Shown: in pieces, positions 22,053-33,322 of the stretch
Position numbering within the stretch: position 1 is the first letter of the stretch
How the letters are laid out: every line of letters begins with the position of its first letter
NCBI GenBank assembly: GCA_021234155.1
Contig: JAJEKV010000100.1
Span: 1,278,116 to 1,342,115 of the forward strand
Length of the DNA stretch: 64,000 nt
Reading direction: 5' to 3'
Source of the DNA: Isoetes taiwanensis
Taxonomy: Eukaryota > Streptophyta > Lycopodiopsida > Isoetales > Isoetaceae
The notes under the pieces: generated by a model
Databases searched by the model: none
What the model saw: only the letters and a program-made list of their open reading frames with translations
Told to the model about the DNA's origin: nothing
Position numbers and translations under genes: made by a program

Positions 22053-23871
22053 TGGGTATCATTTGGGATGATTTGTTGGACTAAAATTTCTGATTTTGTT
22101 CTTCCCCCTAACTCTTGCAACAAATTTGGAGAATAATGCATCAATTGCTCCAAAGTGTAACTTTAGTGGCCAAACCTTGGTTGATCACATCATCTTCATT
22201 TTGAATTTCCTCATCCACCATAGGAGGCATCACTATGGGCTGATTTTCTTCTATAGACTGAAACTGTTTTGTGGGTAGCACATTGAATTGCACCTTCTTA
22301 GGTGCTGATACCTTCAAAGCTTGGCCCTTCAAAGCCTTTGGAAAAGAGGTCTTAGTCTTCTCCGCAATTGGCACTACTCTTGGTTCTTGCACCATCTTTT
22401 GTGATCTTGTAACCGCATTTACTTCTCCAATCTCTTCTTCTTGCTGAAATGGGTCACTGTCTACCTCAACAAATCCACAATTTACTACTGATTTTGCCTT
22501 CTCTTGTTTCTTAAGCTCCTCAATAAGAGCCTTAACTTGAGGATTATCAATGTACTTTGTATCTTGAATGCGAACATCATTATTAGGAAGAGGTACTGAT
22601 TCAAACACTTGCTGCCTTGGTGGATACTTGTTGGTTGCCCATTCCGGTTTCCCATGAATTTTTCAACAAGTACTATCATCATGCTTGAATTTATCACATA
22701 ACTTGCAATACAAATGAGCCTTACTTGGATACCATCCCTGTTTTGGCTGCACCATTTGTGTGGAACTCGTTGGAGATTGTTGGGCAATTGGAGCTTGTGG
22801 CATCATTGGCACTTGTGGCATGATAGGTGCTGCTTGCATTGGTGGAATAGGAATAGGTGGTGCTTGTTGCATAACAGCAAATACCGGATTGGCCCTCTCA
22901 AAGAATCTCTTCTCCCTACATTCTTGATCATTATGGCCCTTGATTTGGCATCTTGGCGGAATTTTCAGCAATTGACATGTAGTAGACCCACAATACTCAC
23001 AAGTAATAAACTGAACCTCCCTTGGCTTCTCACTAATTGTAAGCTTAGAAATCTTGGCTGCAATATCCTCTGTTTTATGCTTTGGAGCAGCAATTTCATG
23101 AATGTATCGGCTTATCTTCGCCTTGAGAAAATACTTTTGTGCCTCTAACAATGTTGTAGGTTGTTTAGCCTTCACCTTATGAGCAATAGCTCGTTTCAGC
23201 CCTTTCACATACCATTGGATATCCATTTCATCACTCCTTGTAATCTTCCAATGAACCACGGCTTTGAGAACCGCAATGTACCTCGATTATACTCTCTAAT
23301 TGACTCATCTTCCTTTTTGTGTGAAATTGGTCCACCTTTCCATAGTCTTATCCTTACCATGGACTTCTTGATAATTAGCAATGAATGCTTCTTTTAATTC
23401 TGATATGTCATGGTATCGGCTTTTGTGCCCATTCCTCCTTTGAATCGTGTAAATAACTATGAAACCAAAGCAAATAATCACCCGGTAGGTGACTTACATT
23501 CTTTGGCAATACCTCTCAAACTTCACAATATGCTTCAAAGGATCCCGATCCACCAGATCATCAAACTTTGGAATCCCCATTGTCTGAAAACCCCATACCA
23601 TAGGTGGTAATACAACCATCTCTGCCTCTTCTTGGGTTTCTTGAAATTGGAAAAATGAAATTGAATCTCCCTTCAATTTGAAAAACGAAATTGGATTACC
23701 TTCTAGATCGGTAAATGGAATCAAAACCTCCTGGATTTGAGAATTAGACCCCAGATCTGCTCCCAAATCTGAAAACGAAATTGAATCTTGATGCAATTTT
23801 GTGCCCAAAGATTGACTCACCGGTCCCCTTATAGAACTTGGTGGTATATCCTTCTTACTTCTCTTGGGCAT
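22053..23871 (-). pseudogene. Gag region of the gypsy element (left-arm copy)
   Basis: The start is MPKRSKKDIPPSS at 23871. The capsid part includes GIPKFDDLVDRDPLKHIVKF (23600-23500), then after frame breaks the 23259-22663 piece (YVKGLKRAIAHKVKAKQPTT) and a zinc knuckle with CX2CX4HX4C spacing near 22960-22900 (first Cys region altered in this copy). A second knuckle (YCKLCDKFKHDDSTC, 22700-22660) is followed by TGA where Trp is expected. The last part (22608-22141) ends KVTLWSN and a stop, and the next frame continues to PNDTH at 22053, where Hel-A interrupts. The same TGA and frame change occur in the right-arm copy, so they predate the duplication. Confidence 0.85.
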
Positions 23872-24063
23872 AAAACTATGCTCCCTTTGTCAAATTGTAC
23901 CCCACAGATCAATTACGGCAAAATCCCCTTCACCCAAGAAATTGCTCCTTCCTCAATGGTGTCGTTCTCTTTACCGACGATCACCAATACCAATGGTAAC
24001 AACTCCTTTTCCAATGGAAATTCTTGCCAATCAATGGTCTGTCGAGCACCGTGGTCGCCAAAT

Positions 24064-24432
24064 TGTTAGAGCCTGAACTCTAACCTTGCAAGAAGGATGA
24101 AAAACCCAACAATTCAAGCTCAATCTATCAGATCAAAGCAATGCACAACACAAAGAATCATCCTCTCCATAGCTAGATCAAGCAAAATCTCACTCTCAAT
24201 ACACCGTCCCTCTCTCTGTTCTTCTCTCTCTGCTCAGATAATACAGTGACTCTCTGCTCAGATAATACAGTGACTCTCTGCACATAATGCATACGTGCAA
24301 ATATCCTGCACGCGTGCATGTGCGTATATCACTCCATATACAGTATACTGTCTTCTATACCACCTCAATAGTGGTGAGTGTAGTTAGTATGGTGAGTGGT
24401 GACGAATGTGGTGAATGGTGACCACCCCAACA
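24064..24432 (-). repeat. 5' LTR of the gypsy element
   Basis: 369 bp; on the minus strand TGTTGGGGTGG...CTCTAACA. It is followed by ATTTGGCGACCACGG (likely primer site region) and gag. It has one more 25-bp tandem unit than the 3' LTR. The target duplication ACAAG lies at 24433-24437. Confidence 0.9.
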
Positions 24433-24437
24433 ACAAG

Positions 24438-24526
24438 CCTATCTATTCGGCCGGTTTTTGTGTTCTTTGCTAGTCCCTTCCCAGAATTGCAAAAAATCAA
24501 TACACAAAGAATCTTATATTATAATG
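24438..24526 (+). other. Short host flank between gypsy and Hel-A
   Basis: 89 bp continuing the flank left of 9960. It contains the sequence TTTTTGTGTTCTTTGC, shared with about 5805-5820, and ends in A directly before the Hel-A 5' end TCTTATATTA. An inverted copy is at 27683-27752. Confidence 0.75.
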
Positions 24527-26079
24527 TTGTGTAATGGACCATGCCCTAATTTGGACGGTTCAGATCTTTCGAACTTAATTTAAAGGCCGAGATTTCACCT
24601 CTAGGTTTTTTTTTTCTAGGTTTCTCTTGGTTTATTTGTAATTTTTTTCTCTTACGTTTTTCGGTTTCACATTCTTCATTCGTCCGGCTGATCCATTACC
24701 AAATGAATCGACATGAAGCTGAAGAAGCAAAGGTTATTCTTGATATCCGATGTCCTTGACAATCGGTTTTTGTTTTTTTTGCCTTATGTTCTCTTTTGTG
24801 CAAACTCTTGGAAGATTTCTCCACCAGATTTACGGCAATACAAGATTTATTGGTGCAACATCTCTGTAGAGGCCACACGAGGCTCTGCGGTGAGTATTTT
24901 CTTGGTTGCTATATCCAAAATTTCTACATCGCCAACATGGGGCTTGCATGAACATGCACTATAAAGCATGGTTTCGATGCTTATATGCTTATAATCTTTG
25001 GTTCTTTGCGGTTATGCCTCACAAGGTTTGGCTTGGTCGATGAACCATTGCTCCACGGGGTCTATGCCGCACTGGGTTTGCACTAAGGTGGATTCTAGAA
25101 TAAAATCGTATTTGAAACAAACCATGTTTTGATGATCGATGTTGCCAAAGAAGCGCCATTATACATAACAGAATAGGTCTACCGGTAAGCATTGCGAGCT
25201 ATAGACATCCATTTTTCGTATATCCTTTAATTTTACCGTTTTCAAATTTCATGCATTCAATGTTGCGTTTTTGCCACGGCTTTCCGGTTAAGCCATTCAT
25301 CGGAGGAGCTATCCACATCCATTCGAACAACTTGCCTCGATCAAAGCGGTCGATCTTTGCCACTCCTAACACATTAATATGATCTATCATTTGTAAAATT
25401 CCGGCTCGAAGCCCCTTTTTGCTATTGCGGTGATCACACCATGCATGAGCCTCTTCCCGGTTTACGGGGTTGTTTGTGAATCATATTTTTTCTGCTGCAT
25501 GAAATTCCTTCAAAACTCTTACTTACGGTATCATGGTATTGTTGGTTTTAATTTTAGGTTTTAGAATTGTTACTTGAGCTTCTTTGGATTATGAGAAATA
25601 GGTTATGAGAAACTTTTGACTAATATCACATCCATAAATGCTCCTTTGGCCTTTTTGTTCGATCGCTCCATCTTTGGTCATAAGACATAGTCATATCTCT
25701 CCTATGGCATGCCATCGTGAAATTGTGGTATAAGAAACTTGACTTTCTTTTTGTTACTTTTCTTGATTTAAAAGCCCGGCCTTTTTTGTGCGGTGGATCA
25801 TTGGTGGATAAATTCTTTGGGGCTGCGGGATGCACCGATCGTCTACGATTTATGATGTAAATCCACTTTAGATCATTTGTCGTTAGAAAAGTTGGAAAGC
25901 ATTTTATGAAAGCTTTTGCAATCATGTCTTATTTGTTATGTAGTTGTGAAGGGATAAGGGAAGTTGTGAGAAGGCTATGTATATGTGGGCCTGATTATAT
26001 TTGTAATTTTTGGAAATGAGCTTCGGTTTGGTAAATTTATTGAGTATTGACATGTTTTGCAATAGCAATTCCAAATTTT
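24527..26079 (+). mobile_element. Hel-A 5' part, forward (inner end of left palindrome arm)
   Basis: It starts TCTTATATTATAATGTTG and follows the Hel-A sequence (compare 33323-34910) for about 1.55 kb up to CAAATTTT, where it turns into the inverted copy. There is no Helitron 3' end here. Relative to the left-arm full copy it has many small differences, often at CAG/CTG positions. Confidence 0.85.
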
Positions 26080-26120
26080 TGAATCTAGAAAATTTGAATT
26101 GCTATTTCAAAACATGTCAA
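26047..26120. repeat. Palindrome centre
   Basis: TTGACATGTTTTGCAATAGC (26047-26066) faces its near-complement ending at 26120. The symmetry continues inward to CAAATTTT/AAAATTTG with about 9 nt (TGAATCTAG) between. Intact Hel-A reads CAAATTTTCTAGATTCAAAT at this point, so the turn happened at a native AAATTTT/AAAATTT inverted match. Confidence 0.9.
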
Positions 26121-27682
26121 TAGCAAATAAATTTACCAACCGAAGCTCATTTCTCTCAAAAAATTACAAATATAATGGGTTCACATATACGGAGAGCCTT
26201 CTCAACTTCTGCCTTATCCCTTCACAACTACATAACAAATAAGACATGATTGCAAAAGCTTTCATAAAAATGCTTTCCAACTTTTCTAACGACAATTTTG
26301 ATCTAAAGTGGATTTACATCATAAATCGAGACGATTGGTGCATCCCGCAGCCCCAGCAATTTATCCATCTGAATGATCCACACTGCAAAAAAGGTCAGTT
26401 TTAAATCAAGAAAAGTAACAAAAAGAAAGTCAGAAGTTTCTTATACCACAATTTCACGCATGGCATGCCATAGGAGAGATATGACTATGTCTTATGACCA
26501 AAGATGGAGCGATCGAACAAAAGGCCAAAGGAGCATTTGCGGATGTGATATTAGTCAAAAGTTTCTCATAACCTATTTCTCATAATCCAAAGAAGCTGAA
26601 GTAACAATTCTAAAACCTAAAATTAAAACCAACAATACCATGATAATGTAAGTAAGAGTTTTGAAGGAATTTCATGCAAGAAAGAAAATATGATTCACAA
26701 AATGCCTGGGCCTTAAACCGGGAAGAGGCTCATGCATGGTGTGATCACCGCAATAGCAAAAAAAAGGGCTTCGAGCCGGAATTTCTTACAAATGTATAGA
26801 CCATATTAATGTGCTAGGAGTGGCAAAGATCGATCGCTTGATCGAGGCAAGTTGTTCGGAATGGATGTGGATAGCTCCCTCCTGGATGAATGGCTTAACC
26901 GGAAAGCCAGGGCAAAAAATGCAACATTGAATGCATGAAATTTGAAAAACGTGTAAAATTAAAGGATATACGAAAATGGATGTCTATAGCTCGCAATGCT
27001 TACCGGTAGACCTATTCTCGTTATGTATAATGGCGCTTCTTTGGCAGTCGATCATCAAAACATGGTTTGTTTCAGCGTGGCCGATTTTATTCTAGAATCC
27101 ACCTTAGTGCAAACCCAGTCGCGGCATAGACCACGTGGAGCAATGGTTCATCGACCAAAGCCAAACCTTGTGAGGCATAAACCGCTAAACAACAAGCATT
27201 ATAAGCATATAAGCATCGTAACCATGCTTTTATAGTGCATGTTCATGCAAGCGCCCATGTTGGCGATGTAGAAATTTTTGGATATAGCAACCAAGAAAAT
27301 ACTCGGCTGCAGAGCCTTAGGTGGCCTCTACAGAGATGTTGCACCAATAAATCTTGTATTGTCAGAATCGGTGGAGAAATCTTCCAAGAGTCCGCACAAA
27401 AAGAGAACATAAGGCAAAAAAACAAAAACCGATTGTCAAGGACATCGATATCAAGAATAACCTTTGCTTCTTCACTTCATGTCGATTCGGGTTGGTAATG
27501 GATCATTTGGACGAATGAAGAATGTGAAACCAAAAAACGTAAGAGAAAAAATTACAATGGAAACCAAGAGAAACCTAGAAAAAAAAACCTAGAGGTGAAA
27601 TCTCGGCCTTTAAATTAAGTTCGAAAGATCCGAACCGGCCCAAATTAGGGCGTGGTCCATTATACAACATTATAATATAAGA
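26089..27682 (-). mobile_element. Hel-A 5' part, reversed (inner end of right palindrome arm)
   Basis: This is the inverse of 24527-26079, ending at the Hel-A 5' terminus (TC as reverse of GA at 27681-27682). Flank and LTR follow in mirrored order. It holds no gene that I can support; the open frames at 26373-27498 have counterparts in the other Hel-A copies and are not recognised. Confidence 0.85.
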
Positions 27683-27757
27683 TTCTTTGTGTATTGCTTT
27701 TTGCAATTCGGGAAGGGACTAGCAAAGAACACAAAACCGGCGAATAGATAGGCTTGT

Positions 27758-28133
27758 TGTTGGGGTGGTCACCATTCACCACATTACATTCACCACTCAC
27801 CATACTAACCACACTCACCACTATTGAGGTGGTATAGAAGACAAGATATCGTATATGGAGGATATACGCATACATGCATCGCTTGGTGATATTTGCATTA
27901 TGCATTATGTGCTGAAGAGAGTCACCGTATTATCCGGGAAAGCAGAGTCACCGTATTATCTCGAAAGCAGAGAGAGAAGAAATGAGAGAGGGATTGTATT
28001 GAGAGTGAAATTTTGCTTGATCTAGCTATGGAGAGGATGATTCTTTGTGTTGTGCATTGCTTTGATCGATAGATTGAGCTTGAATTGTTGGGTTTTTCAT
28101 CCTTCTTGCAAGGTTAGAGTTCGTGCTCTAACA
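27758..28133 (+). repeat. Gypsy LTR copy in right palindrome arm
   Basis: Forward TGTTGGGGTGG...CTCTAACA, matching the inverse of 24064-24432 with scattered changes. It is preceded by CTTGT, the inverse of the ACAAG target repeat, showing that the duplication copied flank and LTR together. Confidence 0.85.
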
Positions 28134-28321
28134 ATTTGGCGACCACGGTGCTAATGGACCATTGATTGGCAAGAATTTCCATTGAAAAGGAGTTGTTACC
28201 ATTGGTATTGGTGATCGTCGTAAAGAGAACGACACCATTGAGGAAGGAGCAATTTCTTGGGTGAAGGGATTTTGCCGTAATTGATCTGTGGGGTACAATT
28301 TGACAAAGGGAGCATAGTTTT

Positions 28322-30142
28322 ATGCCCAAGAGAAGTAAGAAGGATATACCACCAAGTTCTATAAGGGGACCGGTGAGTCAATCTTTGGGCTCAAAATTGC
28401 ATCAAGATTCAATTTCGTTTTCAGATTTGGGAGCAGATCTGGGGTCTAATTCTCAAATCCAGGAGGTTTTGATTCCATTTACCGATCTAGAAGGTAATCC
28501 AATTTCGTTTTTCAAATTGAAGGGAGATTCAATTTCATTTTTCCAATTTCAAGAAACCCAAGAAGAGGCAGAGATGGTTATATTACCACCTATGGTATGG
28601 GGTTTTCAGACAATGGGATTCCAAAGTTTGATGATCTGGTGGATCGGGATCCTTTGAAGCATATTGTGAAGTTTGAGAGGTATTGCCAGCAATGTAAGTC
28701 ACCGGCTGGTGATTATTTGCTTTGGTTTCATAGTTATTTACATGATTCAGTGGAGGAATGGGCACAAAAGCCAGATACCATGACATATCAGGAATTAAAA
28801 GAAGCATTCATTGCTAATTATCAAGAAGTCCATGGTAAGGATAAGACTATGGAAAGGTGGACCAATTTCACACAAAAGGAAGATGAGTCAATTAGAGAGT
28901 ATAATCAGAGGTACATTGCGGTTCTCAAAGCCGTGGTTCATTGGAAGATTACAAGGAGTGATGAAATGGATATCCAATGGTATGTGAAAGGGCTGAAACG
29001 AGCTATTGCTCATAAGGTGAAGGCTAAACAACCTACAACATTGTTAGAGGCACAAAAGTATTTTCTCAAGGCGGAAGATAAGCTGGGATACATTCATGAA
29101 ATTGCTGCTCCAAAGCATAAAACAGAGGATATTGCAGCCAAGATTTCTAAGCTTACAATTAGTGAGAAGCCAAGGGAGGTTCAGTTTATTACTTGTGAGT
29201 ATTGTGGGTCTACTACATGTCAATTGCTGAAATTCTGCTCAAGATGCCAAATCAAGGGCCATAATGATCAAGAATGTAGGGAGAAGAGATTCTTTGAGAG
29301 GGCCAATCCGGTATTTGCTGTTATGCAACAAGCACCACCTATTCCTATTCCACCAATGCAAGCAGCACCTATCATGCCACAAGTGCCAATGATGCCACAA
29401 GCTCCAATTGCCCAACAATCTCCAACGAGTTCCACACAAATGGTGCAGCCAAAACAGGGATGGTATCCAAGTAAGGCTCATTTGTATTGCAAGTTATGTG
29501 ATAAATTCAAGCATGATGAGAGTACTTGTTGAAAAATTCATGGGAAACCGGAATGGGCAACCAACAAGTATCCACCAAGGCAGCAAGTGTTTGAATCAGT
29601 ACCTCTTCCTAATAATGATGTTCGCATTCAAGATACAAAGTACATTGATAATCCTCAAGTTAAGGCTCTTATTGAGGAGCTTAAGAAACAAGAGAAGGCA
29701 AAATCAGTAGTAAATTGTGGATTTGTTGAGGTAGACAGTGACCCATTTCAGCAAGAAGAAGAGATTGGAGAAGTAAATGCGGTTACAAGATCACAAAAGA
29801 TGGTGCAAGAACCAAGAGTAGTGCCAATTGCGGAGAAGACTAAGACCTCTTTTCCAAAGGCTTTGAAGGGCCAAGCTTTGAAGGTATCAGCACCTAAGAA
29901 GGTGCAATTCAATGTGCTACCCACAAAACAGTTTCAGTCTATAGAAGAAAATCAGCCCATAGTGATGCCTCCTATGGTGGATGAGGAAATTCAAAATGAA
30001 GATGATGTGATCAACCAAGGTTTGGCCACTAAAGTTACACTTTGGAGCAATTGATGCATTATTCTCCAAATTTGTTGCAAGAGTTAGGGGGAAGAACAAA
30101 ATCAGAAATTTTAGTCCAACAAATCATCCCAAATGATACCCA
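28322..30142 (+). pseudogene. Gypsy gag, right-arm copy
   Basis: Better preserved than the left copy: after MPKRSKKDIPPSS (28322) and one frame change near 28600, the frame 28597-29532 is open for 311 codons. It covers the capsid domain (FDDLVDRDPLKHIVKFERYC, TMTYQELKEAFIANYQ), the knuckle CSRCQIKGHNDQEC (exact CX2CX4HX4C) and a second knuckle CKLCDKFKHDESTC. TGA follows at 29530-29532 before KIHGKPEW, where a Trp codon is likely ancestral. Coding continues to 30054 (VKALIEELKKQEKAKSVVNC) and in the next frame to PNDTH at 30142, where the Helitron starts. There is no downstream protease in this arm because the inverted copy ends with Hel-A. Confidence 0.85.
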
Positions 30143-30152
30143 TCTTATATTA
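30143..30152 (+). mobile_element. First 10 bp of Hel-A right-arm copy
   Basis: TCTTATATTA follows host ACCCA. The next Hel-A bases (TAATGTTG) are found at 33323, after Hel-B. Confidence 0.85.
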
Positions 30153-33100
30153 CTAGTGACGGTGCCCAGCGTTGCTGGGCATAAGTTGAAAGCCTTCAAA
30201 TGTTTTGACCGCAATGAGAAAAGCATACAATAAATAATGATGTTGAGCATTGTTGGGCTTTACTTAGAAACATGTAAATGATGCACAGTTGGGCCCTACG
30301 CTAAACTTGATCTCGACCCTCCATTGCACCAGTTAATCTCGACCCTCTATTGCACCACTTAATCTTGGCCTTTTAAAAAGGCCTCACATCGTTTTTCTTG
30401 AGAAGTTGAAAAACGACTTGAGAAGTAGGTTATACGTGATAAAACACAGAGGTAGGTTGTACACAGAATAATTTTTAAATGTCTAAGGTGGCATACTGTA
30501 ATAGAGCGTCCATATCTCGCATCTCTAATGGAAAGTTCTTTGCATGTTTTCTATTTGAATTGTGATGAAAGTCCTCATATCATATCGAAATTTCTTGTTT
30601 TCAACTTGAAGTTCAAAATGTGATGAAAGGCCTCATCTCATGTCTACATTGCTTGTTTTCAACTTGAAGTTCAGAGTGTGATGAAAGGCCTCATATCATG
30701 TCTAGAATGTCTAACATACAACAACATTGTTTAATTCCCATGCATTGAATATTTCCTTGGGGCATTGCAAATTATAAGCAACATTCAAAAATTAGAATCC
30801 ATGCATTGAATATTTCCTGGGGTATTGCAAATTATAAGCAGCAGTCGAAAATTAGAATCCATTGTTATTCAGTGAGTGAGAACCAATATCGCATTAAGCA
30901 AGAGTTTGCAACCTCCATGTCTTATAGTACGTGAGACGCATAGCAAGAGTTTGCAACCTCCATCTCTTATAGTACGTCTATGGAGAAATAGCTTCATAAT
31001 TAACGTGGCTTATTACTTCATTTATCCCCTTTAGAAACTTCATGCATCCCCATTATTTGAACATCAAATGGCACAACTTGTTAGTATGAGAACATTCCAG
31101 ATTGTTGTTCACTCTTATCTTTAACATTTGAATACACAACGAATAAGACGAGGAGAAAGAGGTATAAGAAAAATAAAAAAGGTAATCATCGTGCTATAAA
31201 TCTCAAAATAAAAGGATTAAACTTCAAGGTTGGCATAGAGGGACCAAAGCAGTACCACCTCAGAATTGATATAGGCCTAGCTTATGTGTTACCAATTTAT
31301 ATCTTGGCATTTGTTAGCCATTTGAGTACTCAAAGGCAGTAGAACAGCAAGTATTGGAAGAATATCAAATGGCTTGCAAGACCGTACTCAATTGCAAAGA
31401 CAATATAGCATCAGCAAGCTTCTAGACCATGAGGGTTCATTCGTTCGATCCTTAAAATGAGAATAGGAAACTGGAACAACGGGATCAATTTGCATTGCAT
31501 ATATTCTATAAAATAATAGAGTCAAAGCTTTAGACATTATCACAACAAAACATTCTTGAATGCGCAGAATGGCTAATAATGTTTATCTTTTAGAAACAAA
31601 GGACAAAGATATTCAATCATCTCAGTCAATATTTTCTTTCTAAATTACACAATACATTGAGATTGACATCTCGTGTGCATTTACATTGAGATTGACATCT
31701 CGTGTGCATTTACACAACTTTAGAGACTTCCTTGAAAGGGCCTTGAAATGCCTGCATCAGAACAAATAATGCACATCTTGTAATGAATGAAGAAAGTACA
31801 AAACGATTGGTCTGAAGACACACCATAGAATATAGAAGCTTTACAGCTGCCAGAAAACCTTATGTCTTCCCTCTGGTGCAAGAACCAATATATACTCTCT
31901 AGCCAATCCAAGACAATAGAAAAGAAACAATTATGCAAATCAGAATACATGCAGCATTTAGAACATAAGTGATATCATAAAAGCGGTGAATATGGATTGT
32001 TATAAATAGTCCTAGACAGCCTAAAAACATATCTCAATCTTTCATAGTGAGAAATCTCGTTATCCATATGCTTCACTTTTGAACATTCTGTATTCCGGAT
32101 GAAGGGAGAGACTGTATTCTGTGAATTAACTGAAGGAACCCAGATCTTAAAACCCAAAAAGCTGCCAGATCCAATGGCTGTTTAGGAAAGCTTTGAAGTA
32201 CAAAATTGAATACCATGATACTAACGAAAAATGTGAATACCTTGGACTGCCTGCTCTTTCGTCCATACCTTTGGATGATGCAAACTTTGAAAGAAATGGG
32301 AAGGACCTTACTTCTAGGCTTGTTTACAGTGTCCAACGGAAGCTGCCCCTTTGCGGCACCTCTGCATGGTAGGTGCAGTGATCATCATAGAAAAGGTCAA
32401 GTGCATTGATCAAGTCTACCTATGCAATAACATAAATGGGATATGAACGCCCTGTATTAATTCCATACAACCCAGCCTTCAGACCTGCTCCACGCTTCAT
32501 CCTTATATACCCCTTTTCTCCCCATCTGCCACCCCATGAATTCCACACAATCTAATATCCCACTCCTCCCTTTATCCCATCAGGCAAGGATAAGCAAGCC
32601 TAAATGCACAAAATCGGCCCCATATTTGTTGCGTTTAGAAAATAATTTGCAACTCCAGAGTAAGCTTTCTTGCTTCATGTGTTTTAGCTTAAAGTCTTGA
32701 GGTTTTCAATTTGTATCCAAGGCCAACATTGTTCCCAATCCAAGAAAATGCTGCCATATCTTAAAAGTCTTGTCGAATTGAGGTCAAGGGCTACTACCTA
32801 CTGCCAATCATAGCAAGGGATATACTACCTAATGCCAGCCTTTGCATATTCAAACTCAAAATTCATAACTACGCACCTGGGTATCCTACTCATAGCTTCT
32901 GTAACCATGCAGTAGTTGAAGCATCCGAAACAGCATAGACGACTGCTTCGTAGTTGAAGCATCTGGAACAACATAGACGACTGCTTCAGAGCTTACAGAA
33001 ACCAAAGATTCTTTAGTTGCTATCATCTGCAGAGGCATAAGAAGCAGAGACCAAATTATGATTATTGATATGTTTTTCCTTCATAAACGGTTTGCTACCG

Positions 33101-33322
33101 TAACTCAAATTGAGTCAAAGCTCCTTCTAAGGATATTGTGTCGTTGGTCTGCCTTGTCAATACAGATGGTCGCCCACTGCTTTCTGGAAAGGTCGTCCGA
33201 CGCCATAGCCCTAAACGCCGCCACATTAAATCTCAACCATAGAATGGAGTGTTCAAATCCTAGCCGCCCGATTTAGGGCGTGATTCAACACCGGATAACA
33301 TTATAATTATAATAATATAGGA
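30153..33322 (-). mobile_element. Helitron Hel-B nested in Hel-A
   Basis: On the minus strand it starts TCCTATATTATTATAATT (from 33322) and ends with hairpin GCCCAGCAACGCTGGGC (30164-30180 region), a 7-nt spacer and CTAG (30156-30153). It sits between A (30152) and T (33323) of Hel-A, 10 bp from the Hel-A 5' end. The hairpin is the same as in Hel-A, and the first 90 bp share CACGCCCTAAAT, so both belong to one family. Length 3170 bp; no Rep/helicase frame, so non-autonomous. It has several local tandem duplications (30560-30710, 30740-30870, 30890-30985, 31655-31710). A possible small frame on the minus strand at about 33205-33100 is not recognised. Confidence 0.9.

Larger units (their letters stand above)
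9965..24432 (-). mobile_element. Ty3/gypsy LTR retrotransposon with two nested insertions
   Basis: LTRs lie at 9965-10312 (3') and 24064-24432 (5'), both ending TGTTAGAGCC/CCCCAACA on the plus strand, and 5-bp direct repeats ACAAG lie at 9960-9964 and 24433-24437. Between them, on the minus strand, are gag, protease, RNase H, RT, RNase H and integrase. The element is cut by Hel-A (18016-22052) and a small LTR element (14861-17897 plus CACTC). Removing these gives about 7.4 kb and restores reading frame at both joints (ACC CA/T AAG at the Helitron; Asp-Thr-Gly-Ser-Gly-Val-Asn at the LTR element). Stops and frameshifts in gag, RT and IN make this copy inactive. PBS side: the 5' LTR is followed by ATTTGGCGACCACGG. 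Confidence 0.9.

Noticed and set aside
26373-27498. Open frames in Hel-A such as those at 26373 and 26996
   Set aside because: They recur in the other Hel-A copies with frameshifting differences and show no conserved protein features.
30153-33322. Rep/helicase gene in Hel-B or Hel-A
   Set aside because: No frame long enough and no HUH or helicase motifs were seen; both are non-autonomous.
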